DNA of 10,360 nt from assembly GCA_025963425.1 (NCBI GenBank), contig JAOPUQ010000317.1:1-10360 (forward strand). The letters run 5' to 3'. A program made the position numbers and the translations under genes. The notes beneath the pieces are model-generated. The model had not been told where the DNA came from and searched no databases. It worked only from the letters and a program-made list of their open reading frames with translations. Positions 1-6,095 of this stretch are shown here, one piece after another. How positions within the stretch are numbered: position 1 is the stretch's first letter; each line of letters begins with the position of its first letter. Origin of the DNA: Modestobacter sp. GTDB taxonomy: Bacteria > Actinomycetota > Actinomycetes > Mycobacteriales > Geodermatophilaceae.

Positions 1-640
1 GGCACGTCGAGCGTGGTCCGGACGTCGCGGGCCATCTCGGCTGGGAGCTCGGAGTCCGAAGGCAGGAAGGCCACCGTCGGCGTGGCCAGCTGGTCGGCCG
101 GCACCAGGAGCCGCACCGAGGAGACAGTCGGGTCGCTGACCGCCGCGGCACCGACCAGCTCCACCGAGCTGACGTGGTTGAGGGCGAGGTTGGCCCGGCA
201 GATCTGCAACGAGAAAGGATGCGGCTCCACGGCGACGTGGCGCACCCCGGGCGCGGCCTTGGCGGCCTGCACGGTGAAGTACCCGACGTTGGCGCCGAGC
301 TCGAGCACCGACTGCGCGGAGCGGCAGAAGGAGCGCCACACGGCAGCAGCTCGGGCTCCCAGCCCTGCTCGCCGTACCAGTAGACCTGCGCGAGGACGAG
401 CGAGTCCGCGGCCACGAACTGCGGGTCCGGGTTGTCGACCACGCGGAAGGTCGACACCGCGCGGGGGATGCCGCCCTCCCGCAGGGCGCGGAGCATCACC
501 AGGCGCAGCCGGCCGGGCCGCGAGACGCCCGGGCCGGAGGGGAGTGGCCGCCGGACCGCGTCGGCGACCGGCACCGGCAGCCGGCCGACGACCGACCGTG
601 CGACCGAGCGGACCGCCGTCCGCCCGCCGGCCCGGATCAT
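1..640 (-). pseudogene. FkbM-family SAM-dependent methyltransferase, frameshifted and cut by the window edge
   Basis: The minus strand encodes an FkbM-like methyltransferase of the kind that O-methylates sugars or natural products. From ATG at 640 the frame reads about 97 residues ending in a WYGEQGWEPELLP stretch, typical of the segment before the SAM domain. The SAM-binding motif ELGANVGYFT and the following VAVEPHPFSLQICRANLALN lie in a different frame, entered at 338 with WRSFCRSAQSVLELG. One base appears to be missing around 339-343: CTGCTGCCGTGTGG, where CCGGTGTGG would restore the frame. After the shift the frame is open to the window edge, so the C terminus is not visible. The ribosome binding site is weak (CCAGGAC before ATG), and the start is a best guess. 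Either this is a true pseudogene or there is a one-base sequencing error. The family call rests on motifs I recognise. The substrate is unknown. Confidence 0.75.
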
Positions 641-682
641 GTCCTGGTCGCGTCGAAGCGCACGGCGCGGAACGTCACCGCT

Positions 683-949
683 GCCCACCCGGTGATCGCC
701 AGCGACCTGGACGCGCTTCCCGAGGTGGTCCGCGACGGGGAGACCGGGTTCCTGGTGACCCCGGGCGACGTCGACGAGCTGCGGGAGCGCATCGCGGAGC
801 TGCTGGGGGACCGGGCACTGGCCGCCCGGATGGGGCGGCGCGGCCGTGAGCTGCTGCTCGAGCGGTTCACCTGGCAGACCTGCGCCCGGCACTGCCTAGC
901 GGCGTACCGGGAACTGCTCGAGCCCGGGGCTCACAGCGGCGCGGTGTAG
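683..949 (+). pseudogene. C-terminal remnant of a family 4 glycosyltransferase
   Basis: The frame reads PVIASDLDALPEVVRDGETG and continues through FLVTP, a DELRERIAELL helix and a final FTWQTCARHCLAAYREL helix. This is the end of a GT4 (GT-B fold) glycosyltransferase, including the nucleotide-sugar-binding loop that precedes PEVV. Upstream of about 683 the same frame loses all resemblance to the family and becomes antisense to the methyltransferase gene, so the whole N-terminal acceptor domain and half of the donor domain are missing. A GTG at 692 could serve as a start, but an 85-residue piece cannot form an active enzyme. The last 19 bases overlap the 3' end of the convergent pterin-synthase-like gene. 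I read this as the stub left by a deletion or rearrangement that joined the methyltransferase to this locus. Confidence 0.8.
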
Positions 950-1305
950 CCGCCGAACGCGACCGGGGACTCCCAGACACGGACGGCCAGCGTGACGCCG
1001 GACAGCCGGCCGAGCGTGTCCGCGAGCTGCCGGTGCACCCACCGGGCGAACACCTCGACGGTGACGGCCTCCGCATCGGCGGGCTGGATCCGCTCCAGGT
1101 CCTCGCCGTCGACCTGCGCCGCGGCGTTCCGCAGCGCCTGCTCCAGCAGGTCGAGGTCGACCACCATGCCGCGCTCGTCGAGGTCGTCCCGGCGGACGAC
1201 GACGTCGAGCCGGTAGTCGTGCGAGTGTCGCTCGCCCTCCGGCGGCGGCATGCCGGGCATGACGTGGAAGGCACGTACCTGCAGCGCTGTCCCGGTCTCG
1301 TACAT
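931..1305 (-). CDS. 6-pyruvoyl-tetrahydropterin synthase / QueD-like protein with Glu in place of the catalytic Cys
   Basis: This 124-residue protein has the T-fold layout of the PTPS/QueD family: an N-terminal FH (F13, H14) and a second zinc motif RHSHDY (H27, H29), which together give three zinc ligands. It continues with GMVVDLDLLEQAL (the usual GMVxDFxxLK element), a PADAEAVTVEVFARWV helix, and VRVWESP near the end. There is no cysteine in the whole protein. The position four residues before the first His of the HxH motif, Cys in CxxxHGH, is Glu23. This resembles the ExxxHGH signature of PTPS-III, which in folate-related cases cleaves the side chain of dihydroneopterin triphosphate. The ATG lies three bases after the stop of the dehydrogenase gene and has no clear ribosome binding site, so translation is probably coupled. 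The partner genes suggest a pterin- or flavin-like small molecule; the exact substrate is inferred, not shown. Confidence 0.82.
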   Translation of the reverse strand: MYETGTALQVRAFHVMPGMPPPEGERHSHDYRLDVVVRRDDLDERGMVVDLDLLEQALRNAAAQVDGEDLERIQPADAEAVTVEVFARWVHRQLADTLGRLSGVTLAVRVWESPVAFGGYTAPL

Positions 1306-1308
1306 GGG

Positions 1309-2292
1309 CTATGGATAGCGCAGCGCGACGTGTACGACACCTGGAGCCCGGCGGTCCAGCGCCGCATAGGCCCGTGGCGCCTCGTCGAACGGGATCTCGG
1401 TCGTGGCCAGCGCCGACAACGGCAGGACGTCGAGCAGCGCGGCGGCGACGCGCCGGCGGCGGGCGACGTCCCAGCGGCCGGCGAGCGCGGCCGGGATGGT
1501 CGACACCTGGCTGCTGCGGATGGTCAGCCTGCGCCGGTGGAACGCGCCGCCCAGCGGCAGCACCACCTCCTGCTCTCCGTACCAGGACCCCACGAGGGCA
1601 GTGCCCTCGTGGGCCAGCAGGGCGAGCGCGCCCGGAAGGGCCGCGGGTGCACCGGACAGCTCGACGAGCAGCGGCACCCCACCGGGTGGCAGGCGGGCCG
1701 GCAGCTGCTCCGGCGCAGCCGCGGGGATGCCCAGGGACTGCGCCAGTTCGCGGCGCTCGGCCAGCGGATCAGCGGCGAGCACCGTGGCGCCGGCCCGCTG
1801 GAGCAGCAACGCCGTGATCAGCCCGACCGCGCCGAGCCCCAGGACCACGACGGTCTCGTGGGCCACCTGGCCGGCATCGAGGCTGAGCTGCAACCCCGTC
1901 TCCACCAGCGGGAGCAGGGTTGCTGCGCGCGACTCGATCCCCGCGGGCAGTACCACGACGTCTGCCTCGTCGACCACGAACCGGTCCTGGTGCGGGTGGA
2001 ACGCGAAGACCAGCGTCCCGGCGGGAACCGCCCCGGTGGAGCGCTCCACCTCGCCGACGCAGCTGTAGCCGTACGGGCACGGGTAGCGGAAGCTGCCGCC
2101 GAGTGATCCGATGCGTTCGTCGAGTGCGAGGTCGGGGTCCAGCAGCCCCCGGTAGCAGAGCAGCTCCGTGCCGGTGCTGATGCCCGAGTGCAGCGTCCGG
2201 ACGAGCACCTGGCCGGGGCCGGGCTCCGGGACGTCGATGGGCGCCAGCTCGACTCGGCGCGGGGCGATGAACAGCAGTCGGCGGGCCTGCAC
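1309..2292 (-). CDS. Medium-chain (zinc-type) dehydrogenase, BchC-like
   Basis: A 327-residue medium-chain dehydrogenase/reductase. The N-terminal GroES-like domain begins PEPGPGQVLV and carries SGISTGTE at residues 36-43. In ordinary alcohol dehydrogenases this position holds the catalytic Cys (CGxD). The Ser-containing version is what I recall from BchC (bacteriochlorophyllide dehydrogenase) and related proteins. The Rossmann motif is VVVLGLGAVGLI (glycines around 152-157), with an acidic AADP at the end of the second strand that favours NAD(H). The four-Cys structural zinc loop is absent. GTG at 2292 follows GGGAGG with a nine-base gap and matches the family N terminus, so I chose it. The gene is first in a two-gene minus-strand operon with the pterin-synthase-like gene and is divergent from the GTP cyclohydrolase fusion. 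A role in oxidising or reducing a polyol side chain is plausible but unproven. Confidence 0.82.
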   Translation of the reverse strand: MQARRLLFIAPRRVELAPIDVPEPGPGQVLVRTLHSGISTGTELLCYRGLLDPDLALDERIGSLGGSFRYPCPYGYSCVGEVERSTGAVPAGTLVFAFHPHQDRFVVDEADVVVLPAGIESRAATLLPLVETGLQLSLDAGQVAHETVVVLGLGAVGLITALLLQRAGATVLAADPLAERRELAQSLGIPAAAPEQLPARLPPGGVPLLVELSGAPAALPGALALLAHEGTALVGSWYGEQEVVLPLGGAFHRRRLTIRSSQVSTIPAALAGRWDVARRRRVAAALLDVLPLSALATTEIPFDEAPRAYAALDRRAPGVVHVALRYP

Positions 2293-2387
2293 GGCAGTTC
2301 GCCTCCCGGTGCTTTCGACCGCGTTCGTTCCGGCCGGGCGACGGTAGCGTGCGGGGCCCGGTAGCGCGCGAGCGAGGAGTCGGGCTG
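2293..2387. promoter_or_regulatory. Divergent intergenic region between the dehydrogenase and GTP cyclohydrolase II fusion genes
   Basis: These 95 bases separate two head-to-head genes and must carry both promoters. A TAGCGT at 2345-2350 fits the actinobacterial -10 pattern TANNNT for the rightward gene, but no convincing -35 sits 16-18 bases upstream. The ribosome binding sites at each end are good: GAGGAG at 2374-2379 for the rightward gene and GGGAGG on the minus strand for the leftward one. Shared control of both operons is inferred from the layout. I see no palindrome or riboswitch-like structure here. Confidence 0.4.
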
Positions 2388-3773
2388 ATGGCTGCTACAT
2401 CGTCGCAGCGGGGCCGGCCGTCCATCCGGGAAGTGGCGTCCGCACCGATGCCCACGGCCTACGGCGAGTTCGGGGCACGTGCGTTCGAGACCCCGTCCGG
2501 GCACGTGCACCTCGCGCTGGTGCTCGGTGCGATCGGCGACGGTGGCTCGGTGCTCACCCGACTGCACTCGGAATGCCTGACCGGTGATGCCCTCGGCTCG
2601 CTGCGCTGCGACTGTGGCGCCCAGCTGCGGTCGGCGCTGCGCACCGTGGCCGCAGAGGGACGCGGCGTCGTGCTGTACCTCAACGGCCACGAGGGGCGCG
2701 GCATCGGGTTGGTCGACAAGCTCCGGGCCTATGTCGAGCAGGACGCCGGGGCCGACACGGTGGATGCGAACCTGCGGCTCGGGCTGGACGCCGACCTGCG
2801 AAGCTATGACGACGCGGCGGCTGTGCTGCGGGCCCTCGGCGTCCGGTCGGTGCGCCTGCTGTCGAACAACCCGGCGAAGGCCGACGGCCTGCAGCGCAAC
2901 GGGGTCGCGGTCGAGTCGATGCGCGCGCTGGGGACCGCCGCACATCGGCGCAATCGTGCCTACCTCGAGACCAAGCAGGCGCGGCTGGGGCACCATCGGC
3001 CGGCCGGGAACACCCTGGAGGAGTTGCCCGCCGCGCCCATCGACGTCGGCCGCCTGCTCGGTCCGCAGCGGCCACGCGCCGACCGGCCGAGCGTCGTCCT
3101 CAAGTACGCCCAGACGGTCGACGGGCGGATCGCGACGCGGACCGGCGACGCGAAGTGGATCAGCGGGGAGCCGGAACGCCGGGTGGCGCATGCCATGCGC
3201 GCAGGCTGCGACGCCGTGCTGGTGGGGGCGCGCACCATGCTGCAGGACGATCCGCAGTTGACCGTGCGGATGGTCGCCGGGGCGTCGCCGCTGCGCGTGG
3301 TGCTCGACTCGACGCTGCGCACGCCGCTGACCGCGAAGGTGCTGTCCGACGACGCCGCGACCCTGATCCTGTGCCGGCCCGACGCCGACCCCGCGCGCCG
3401 GCGGGAACTCGCGGCGACGGGTGTGATGGTGCGCGAGGTCGCCGGCGGCCCCGGGGGTCTGCGGATCGAGGACGTGCTGCGTCTGCTGCGCTCGCTCGGT
3501 GTCGCCTCCCTGCTCGTGGAGGGGGGCGGCCGGGTCATCACGTCGATGCTCCAGGCCGGGGCGGTCGACCGCGTGGTCGTCTCGGTGGCGCCCACCATCA
3601 TCGGTGCGGGGGTGGACGCGGTCGGCCCGCTCGGGATCAGCCGGGTCTCCGAGGGGATCCGGCTGGTCAACCGATCCGTGTACCTGGCCGGCGAGGACGT
3701 CCTGCTGAGCTTCGACGTGGCGAACGGGTCCGCGGTCCCCAGCACGGAGAACCATGGGGAGGCGGAGCGATGA
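2388..3773 (+). CDS. GTP cyclohydrolase II fused to RibD C-terminal reductase domain
   Basis: A 461-residue fusion. Residues about 20-205 are GTP cyclohydrolase II (RibA): HSECLTGDALGSLRCDCGAQ gives the three zinc cysteines (C63, C74, C76). YLNGHEGRGIGL is the substrate loop (YLRGHEGRGIGL in mycobacterial RibA). Tyr115 in KLRAYVEQD matches E. coli Tyr105, so complete GTP opening with loss of formate and pyrophosphate is expected. Residues about 235-445 are the DHFR-like RibD_C reductase: KYAQTVDGRIA, WISGEPERR, GARTMLQDDPQLTVR and SLLVEGGGRVITSML. The zinc deaminase domain of RibD is absent. Predicted chemistry is GTP to 2,5-diamino-6-ribosylamino-pyrimidinone phosphate, then NAD(P)H reduction to the ribityl form, the order used by fungi and archaea. 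ATG at 2388 has GAGGAG eight bases upstream and is preferred over an upstream GTG at 2349. The stop overlaps the next start. It could be a second, dedicated enzyme beside housekeeping riboflavin genes elsewhere. Confidence 0.92.
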   Translation: MAATSSQRGRPSIREVASAPMPTAYGEFGARAFETPSGHVHLALVLGAIGDGGSVLTRLHSECLTGDALGSLRCDCGAQLRSALRTVAAEGRGVVLYLNGHEGRGIGLVDKLRAYVEQDAGADTVDANLRLGLDADLRSYDDAAAVLRALGVRSVRLLSNNPAKADGLQRNGVAVESMRALGTAAHRRNRAYLETKQARLGHHRPAGNTLEELPAAPIDVGRLLGPQRPRADRPSVVLKYAQTVDGRIATRTGDAKWISGEPERRVAHAMRAGCDAVLVGARTMLQDDPQLTVRMVAGASPLRVVLDSTLRTPLTAKVLSDDAATLILCRPDADPARRRELAATGVMVREVAGGPGGLRIEDVLRLLRSLGVASLLVEGGGRVITSMLQAGAVDRVVVSVAPTIIGAGVDAVGPLGISRVSEGIRLVNRSVYLAGEDVLLSFDVANGSAVPSTENHGEAER

Positions 3774-4747
3774 CCGGAGGGGCCGAGGGCAACGCCGGCT
3801 CGGGCTGGCCGGAGCTGCCCTACGACTCGTGGCGCGACACGCTGGCGACGGTCCACCGGTTCGCTCAGCTGGTCGGCAAGATCCGGCTGGCTGCGGCTCC
3901 CCGCCGCAACCACTGGTGGAACGTGCCCTTCCATGTGACCGGGCGCGGGATCACCACCCGCCCGATGGGGGATCCCGGGAGCGTGGAGTCGATGTTCACC
4001 ATCGACTTCGACTTCCTCGACCACCGGCTCGACCTCACCACCGTCGTCGGACGGCGCTGGGCGTTCCCCCTGGCCGGACGGTCCGTCGCAGACTTCTCCA
4101 GGGAACTCACCCGGGGTCTGGCCGCCGTCGGCGTCACCGTCAGACCCGCGCGGCCGCACCCGTTCGACCTGCCCGATGCCCGACGGCCCTTCGCCGAGGA
4201 CGACGAGCACGCCACCTATGACGCGGCCGCCGTCACCCGCTACTGGCAGACGTTGAGCCGGGTGAACCTGCTGCTGGAGGAGTTCGCCGGGAACTGGGCC
4301 GGCAAGACCAGCCCGGTCCACCACTTCTGGCACACGCTGGACATCGCCGTCACCCGCATCTCCGACCGGCACGTCGACCTCGGACCGGACGTCGACCCCG
4401 TCACCCGGGAGGCCTACTCCCGTGAGCTCATCAGCTCCGGGTTCTGGTTCGGCGACGACACGTTCCCGGAGGCCGCCTTCTACTCGTACACCGCCCCGGA
4501 GCCGGCCGGCCTGGCCGACGAACCCCTGCATCCGGTCGGTGCACGGTGGACCGACCGCGGCGGCAGCCACCTGGCGGTGCTCACCTACGACGACGCCCGC
4601 CGGCTGCCCGACCTCCGCGGCGCCGTCCTCGACTTCTACGAGCGCGCCTTCCAGGCGGGAGCCTCCCGCGCGGGCTGGGACCTCAGCCGGGACGTCTCCG
4701 TCGACGGGATCACCGACCCGCGCGCCGGGACACCGCATCGGCCATGA
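3770..4747 (+). CDS. DUF5996 family protein
   Basis: A 325-residue protein that I recognise as DUF5996, a family common in actinobacteria with no known activity. Conserved stretches visible here are WPELPYDSWRDTLATVHRFAQLVGKIRLA (about 13-41), NHWWNVPFHVTGRGITT (47-63), FTIDFDFLDHRL (76-87), GKTSPVHHFWHTLDIAVTR (178-196), REAYSRELISSGFWFGD (213-229) and PEAAFYSY (233-240). The many His, Trp and Asp residues in conserved blocks suggest an enzyme rather than a structural protein, but that is inference. There is no signal peptide or membrane helix. ATG at 3770 overlaps the preceding stop as ATGA and follows GGAGGCGGAGCG, so the gene is translationally coupled to the GTP cyclohydrolase II fusion. 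The coupling makes a role in the same pathway likely. Confidence 0.88.
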   Translation: MTGGAEGNAGSGWPELPYDSWRDTLATVHRFAQLVGKIRLAAAPRRNHWWNVPFHVTGRGITTRPMGDPGSVESMFTIDFDFLDHRLDLTTVVGRRWAFPLAGRSVADFSRELTRGLAAVGVTVRPARPHPFDLPDARRPFAEDDEHATYDAAAVTRYWQTLSRVNLLLEEFAGNWAGKTSPVHHFWHTLDIAVTRISDRHVDLGPDVDPVTREAYSRELISSGFWFGDDTFPEAAFYSYTAPEPAGLADEPLHPVGARWTDRGGSHLAVLTYDDARRLPDLRGAVLDFYERAFQAGASRAGWDLSRDVSVDGITDPRAGTPHRP

Positions 4748-4881
4748 GGTGCGATGGCTCCGTGCGGTCGGACGCCGGATCGGCCTCGCCGCGTTCGTGC
4801 CGCGTGACCTCGCGGTGGTACAACGAGGTGCCGGTGGGCACCGCCGGCACACGGCGTCTCGCCGAAACCGCGGGGGCAGCG

Positions 4882-5946
4882 ATGGTGGACGACACCCGGC
4901 AGCGCGAGATCCCCACGGCCGACGCCGGGCCGGCACCGGCAGCCGGGTACGCGTTCGTGCCCACCCCCAGGAGCGAGCCGCAGCAGCCGCGTGCGCCGCT
5001 CCCGCCGGCACGCACACCGCCGGTCCGGGTGCCCCCGCCCGGTACCGACGCCCCGACGACGCACCCGCCCGGTGTTCCGGCCCGGCCGCCCGGTACGGGC
5101 GGCCTGCCGGTCCGGAGCACGACGAGGCGTCAGCGGGTGGTCCGCCGGTTCGCGGTCGCAGCGCTCCTGGCCGAACTGGTGATCACCGGATTCATCGTCA
5201 GCCTCCGGTGGGGGACACCCGCCAGAACCGCATTCATGCTCGAGGGCAGTGCCCCCGTCGTCTACCAGTACGTCTCCCTCGACCACGTCAGCCGCTACCT
5301 GATCTCCTCGGTCATCGCGCACGAGGACCAGCAGCTGGGCACGCGGGCCGGTGCCGTGTCACTGGACGCGCTCGGGGACCGGGTCTCCGCCTATCTGCGC
5401 GGGAAAGCGGATCCTTCCGGGTCGACCATCCCGCAGCAGCTGGCGAAGAACGTATTCCTCTGGCCCGGCCAGGATCCGGTACGCAAGGGGGTCGAGGCGG
5501 TACTGGCCAGCGAGATGACCGTGGCCCTGTCCGACCAGCGCGTCGTGGAGCTCTACGTCAACTACGCGCAGTTCGGGCCGCATCTCTACGGGATCTGCGC
5601 GGCCAGCTGGTACTACTTCGGCGAAGCGCCGTGGGACATGACCGAGTACCAGGCCGCCCAGCTGATGGGAGTTCTGCCCACTCCCGACCGGGTGACGCGG
5701 GCAGCGGGCGGAGGCATCGACACCGGCCCGGACGCCGATCCGCTGGCGGTGGAGCTGGTCAACGGAGCGGCCAACGTGCACGTTCCGGCCGAGGTGGCCG
5801 GGATGGGCGGCTGGCGAGCGGCGGTCGCCACCATCGGCATCCACGACACTGCCACCGACCACGCCGCCGGCCGGGACGACCCCGATGCCTGTTCGACGAT
5901 GCCCCCGTCGGTCGCCGAGTGGCTCGCCCGTCGTGACCTGGGCTGA
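4882..5946 (+). CDS. Monofunctional peptidoglycan transglycosylase (GT51, MtgA-like)
   Basis: A 354-residue membrane-anchored glycosyltransferase expected to polymerise lipid II into glycan strands outside the membrane. Residues 1-88 are a cytoplasmic tail rich in Pro. Residues 89-110 are one membrane helix preceded by RRQRVVRR. The GT51 domain spans about 130-270: catalytic Glu148 in SVIAHEDQQL, GSTIPQQLAKNVFLWPG (180-196), VRKGVEAVLASEMTVALS (200-217) and VVELYVNYAQFGPHLYGICAASWYYFG (221-247). No transpeptidase domain follows; a tail of about 85 residues remains after the domain. The usual EDxxFxxHxG block reads EDQQLGTRAG, so its Phe and His are missing. Start choice is uncertain. An in-frame ATG at 4744 overlaps the DUF5996 stop and would add 46 residues of low-complexity sequence, while ATG at 4882 has a G-rich tract upstream. 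No link to the upstream pterin-like genes is evident. Confidence 0.82.
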   Translation: MVDDTRQREIPTADAGPAPAAGYAFVPTPRSEPQQPRAPLPPARTPPVRVPPPGTDAPTTHPPGVPARPPGTGGLPVRSTTRRQRVVRRFAVAALLAELVITGFIVSLRWGTPARTAFMLEGSAPVVYQYVSLDHVSRYLISSVIAHEDQQLGTRAGAVSLDALGDRVSAYLRGKADPSGSTIPQQLAKNVFLWPGQDPVRKGVEAVLASEMTVALSDQRVVELYVNYAQFGPHLYGICAASWYYFGEAPWDMTEYQAAQLMGVLPTPDRVTRAAGGGIDTGPDADPLAVELVNGAANVHVPAEVAGMGGWRAAVATIGIHDTATDHAAGRDDPDACSTMPPSVAEWLARRDLG

Positions 5947-6011
5947 GGGCGATCTCGCGGCGACGTAGCCGGGGTCGACGTCCGACAAGTGCTCGGGTGT
6001 CGGTATCCGGC

Positions 6012-6055
6012 GGAGTGCAAACACGTGACCATCAGGATGCAAGAACTTGGCAAAC
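6012..6055 (-). promoter_or_regulatory. Four phased 11-bp direct-repeat units (candidate OmpR/PhoB-family operator), copy 1
   Basis: Read on the minus strand from 6055 to 6012, the sequence divides into four 11-base units: GTTTGCCAAGT, TCTTGCATCCT, GATGGTCACGT and GTTTGCACTCC. Units 1, 2 and 4 share a TTGCM core and unit 3 is degenerate. On the plus strand this appears as GCAA at 6017, 6039 and 6050, spaced 22 and 11 bases, which is two turns and one turn of the helix. A second site with the same phasing lies at 10037-10080. Direct repeats at 11-bp intervals are typical of operators for OmpR/PhoB-family regulators such as PhoP. The site is 41 bases upstream of the membrane-protein gene that precedes the response regulator. 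Binding by that regulator is inference. Confidence 0.5.
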
Positions 6056-6082
6056 GGCGGATCCGCCCTGGCTGGCGGCTCC

Positions 6083-6088
6083 TAGCCT
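6083..6088 (+). promoter_or_regulatory. Candidate -10 element of a leaderless promoter
   Basis: TAGCCT matches the actinobacterial -10 pattern TANNNT and ends seven bases before the ATG at 6096. With that spacing transcription would begin at or next to the start codon. This fits the lack of any purine-rich ribosome binding site before that ATG (CGCCGCC). No good -35 hexamer is seen, so activation from the repeat site at 6012-6055 is conceivable. The element is short and could be chance. Confidence 0.35.
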
Positions 6089-6095
6089 CGCCGCC

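Noticed and set aside
13..849. Long plus-strand open frame of 278 codons
   Set aside because: It is antisense to the FkbM methyltransferase and out of frame with the glycosyltransferase stub. The product is mostly Arg, Pro, Gly and Ala, as expected from a GC-rich shadow frame.
1818..3755. Minus-strand open frame of 645 codons opposite the GTP cyclohydrolase fusion
   Set aside because: Its translation has no recognisable domain except where it runs beside the dehydrogenase in the wrong frame. The plus-strand gene has clear catalytic motifs.
2960..5017. Minus-strand open frame of 685 codons opposite the reductase domain and DUF5996
   Set aside because: Low-complexity Arg/Pro/Gly/Val product that lies over two well-supported genes; a shadow of high GC at third codon positions.
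6056..6067. Perfect palindrome GGCGGATCCGCC
   Set aside because: It could be a terminator stem after the transglycosylase gene, but it has no loop and no T-tract. In such GC-rich DNA a 12-base palindrome is weak evidence for an operator.
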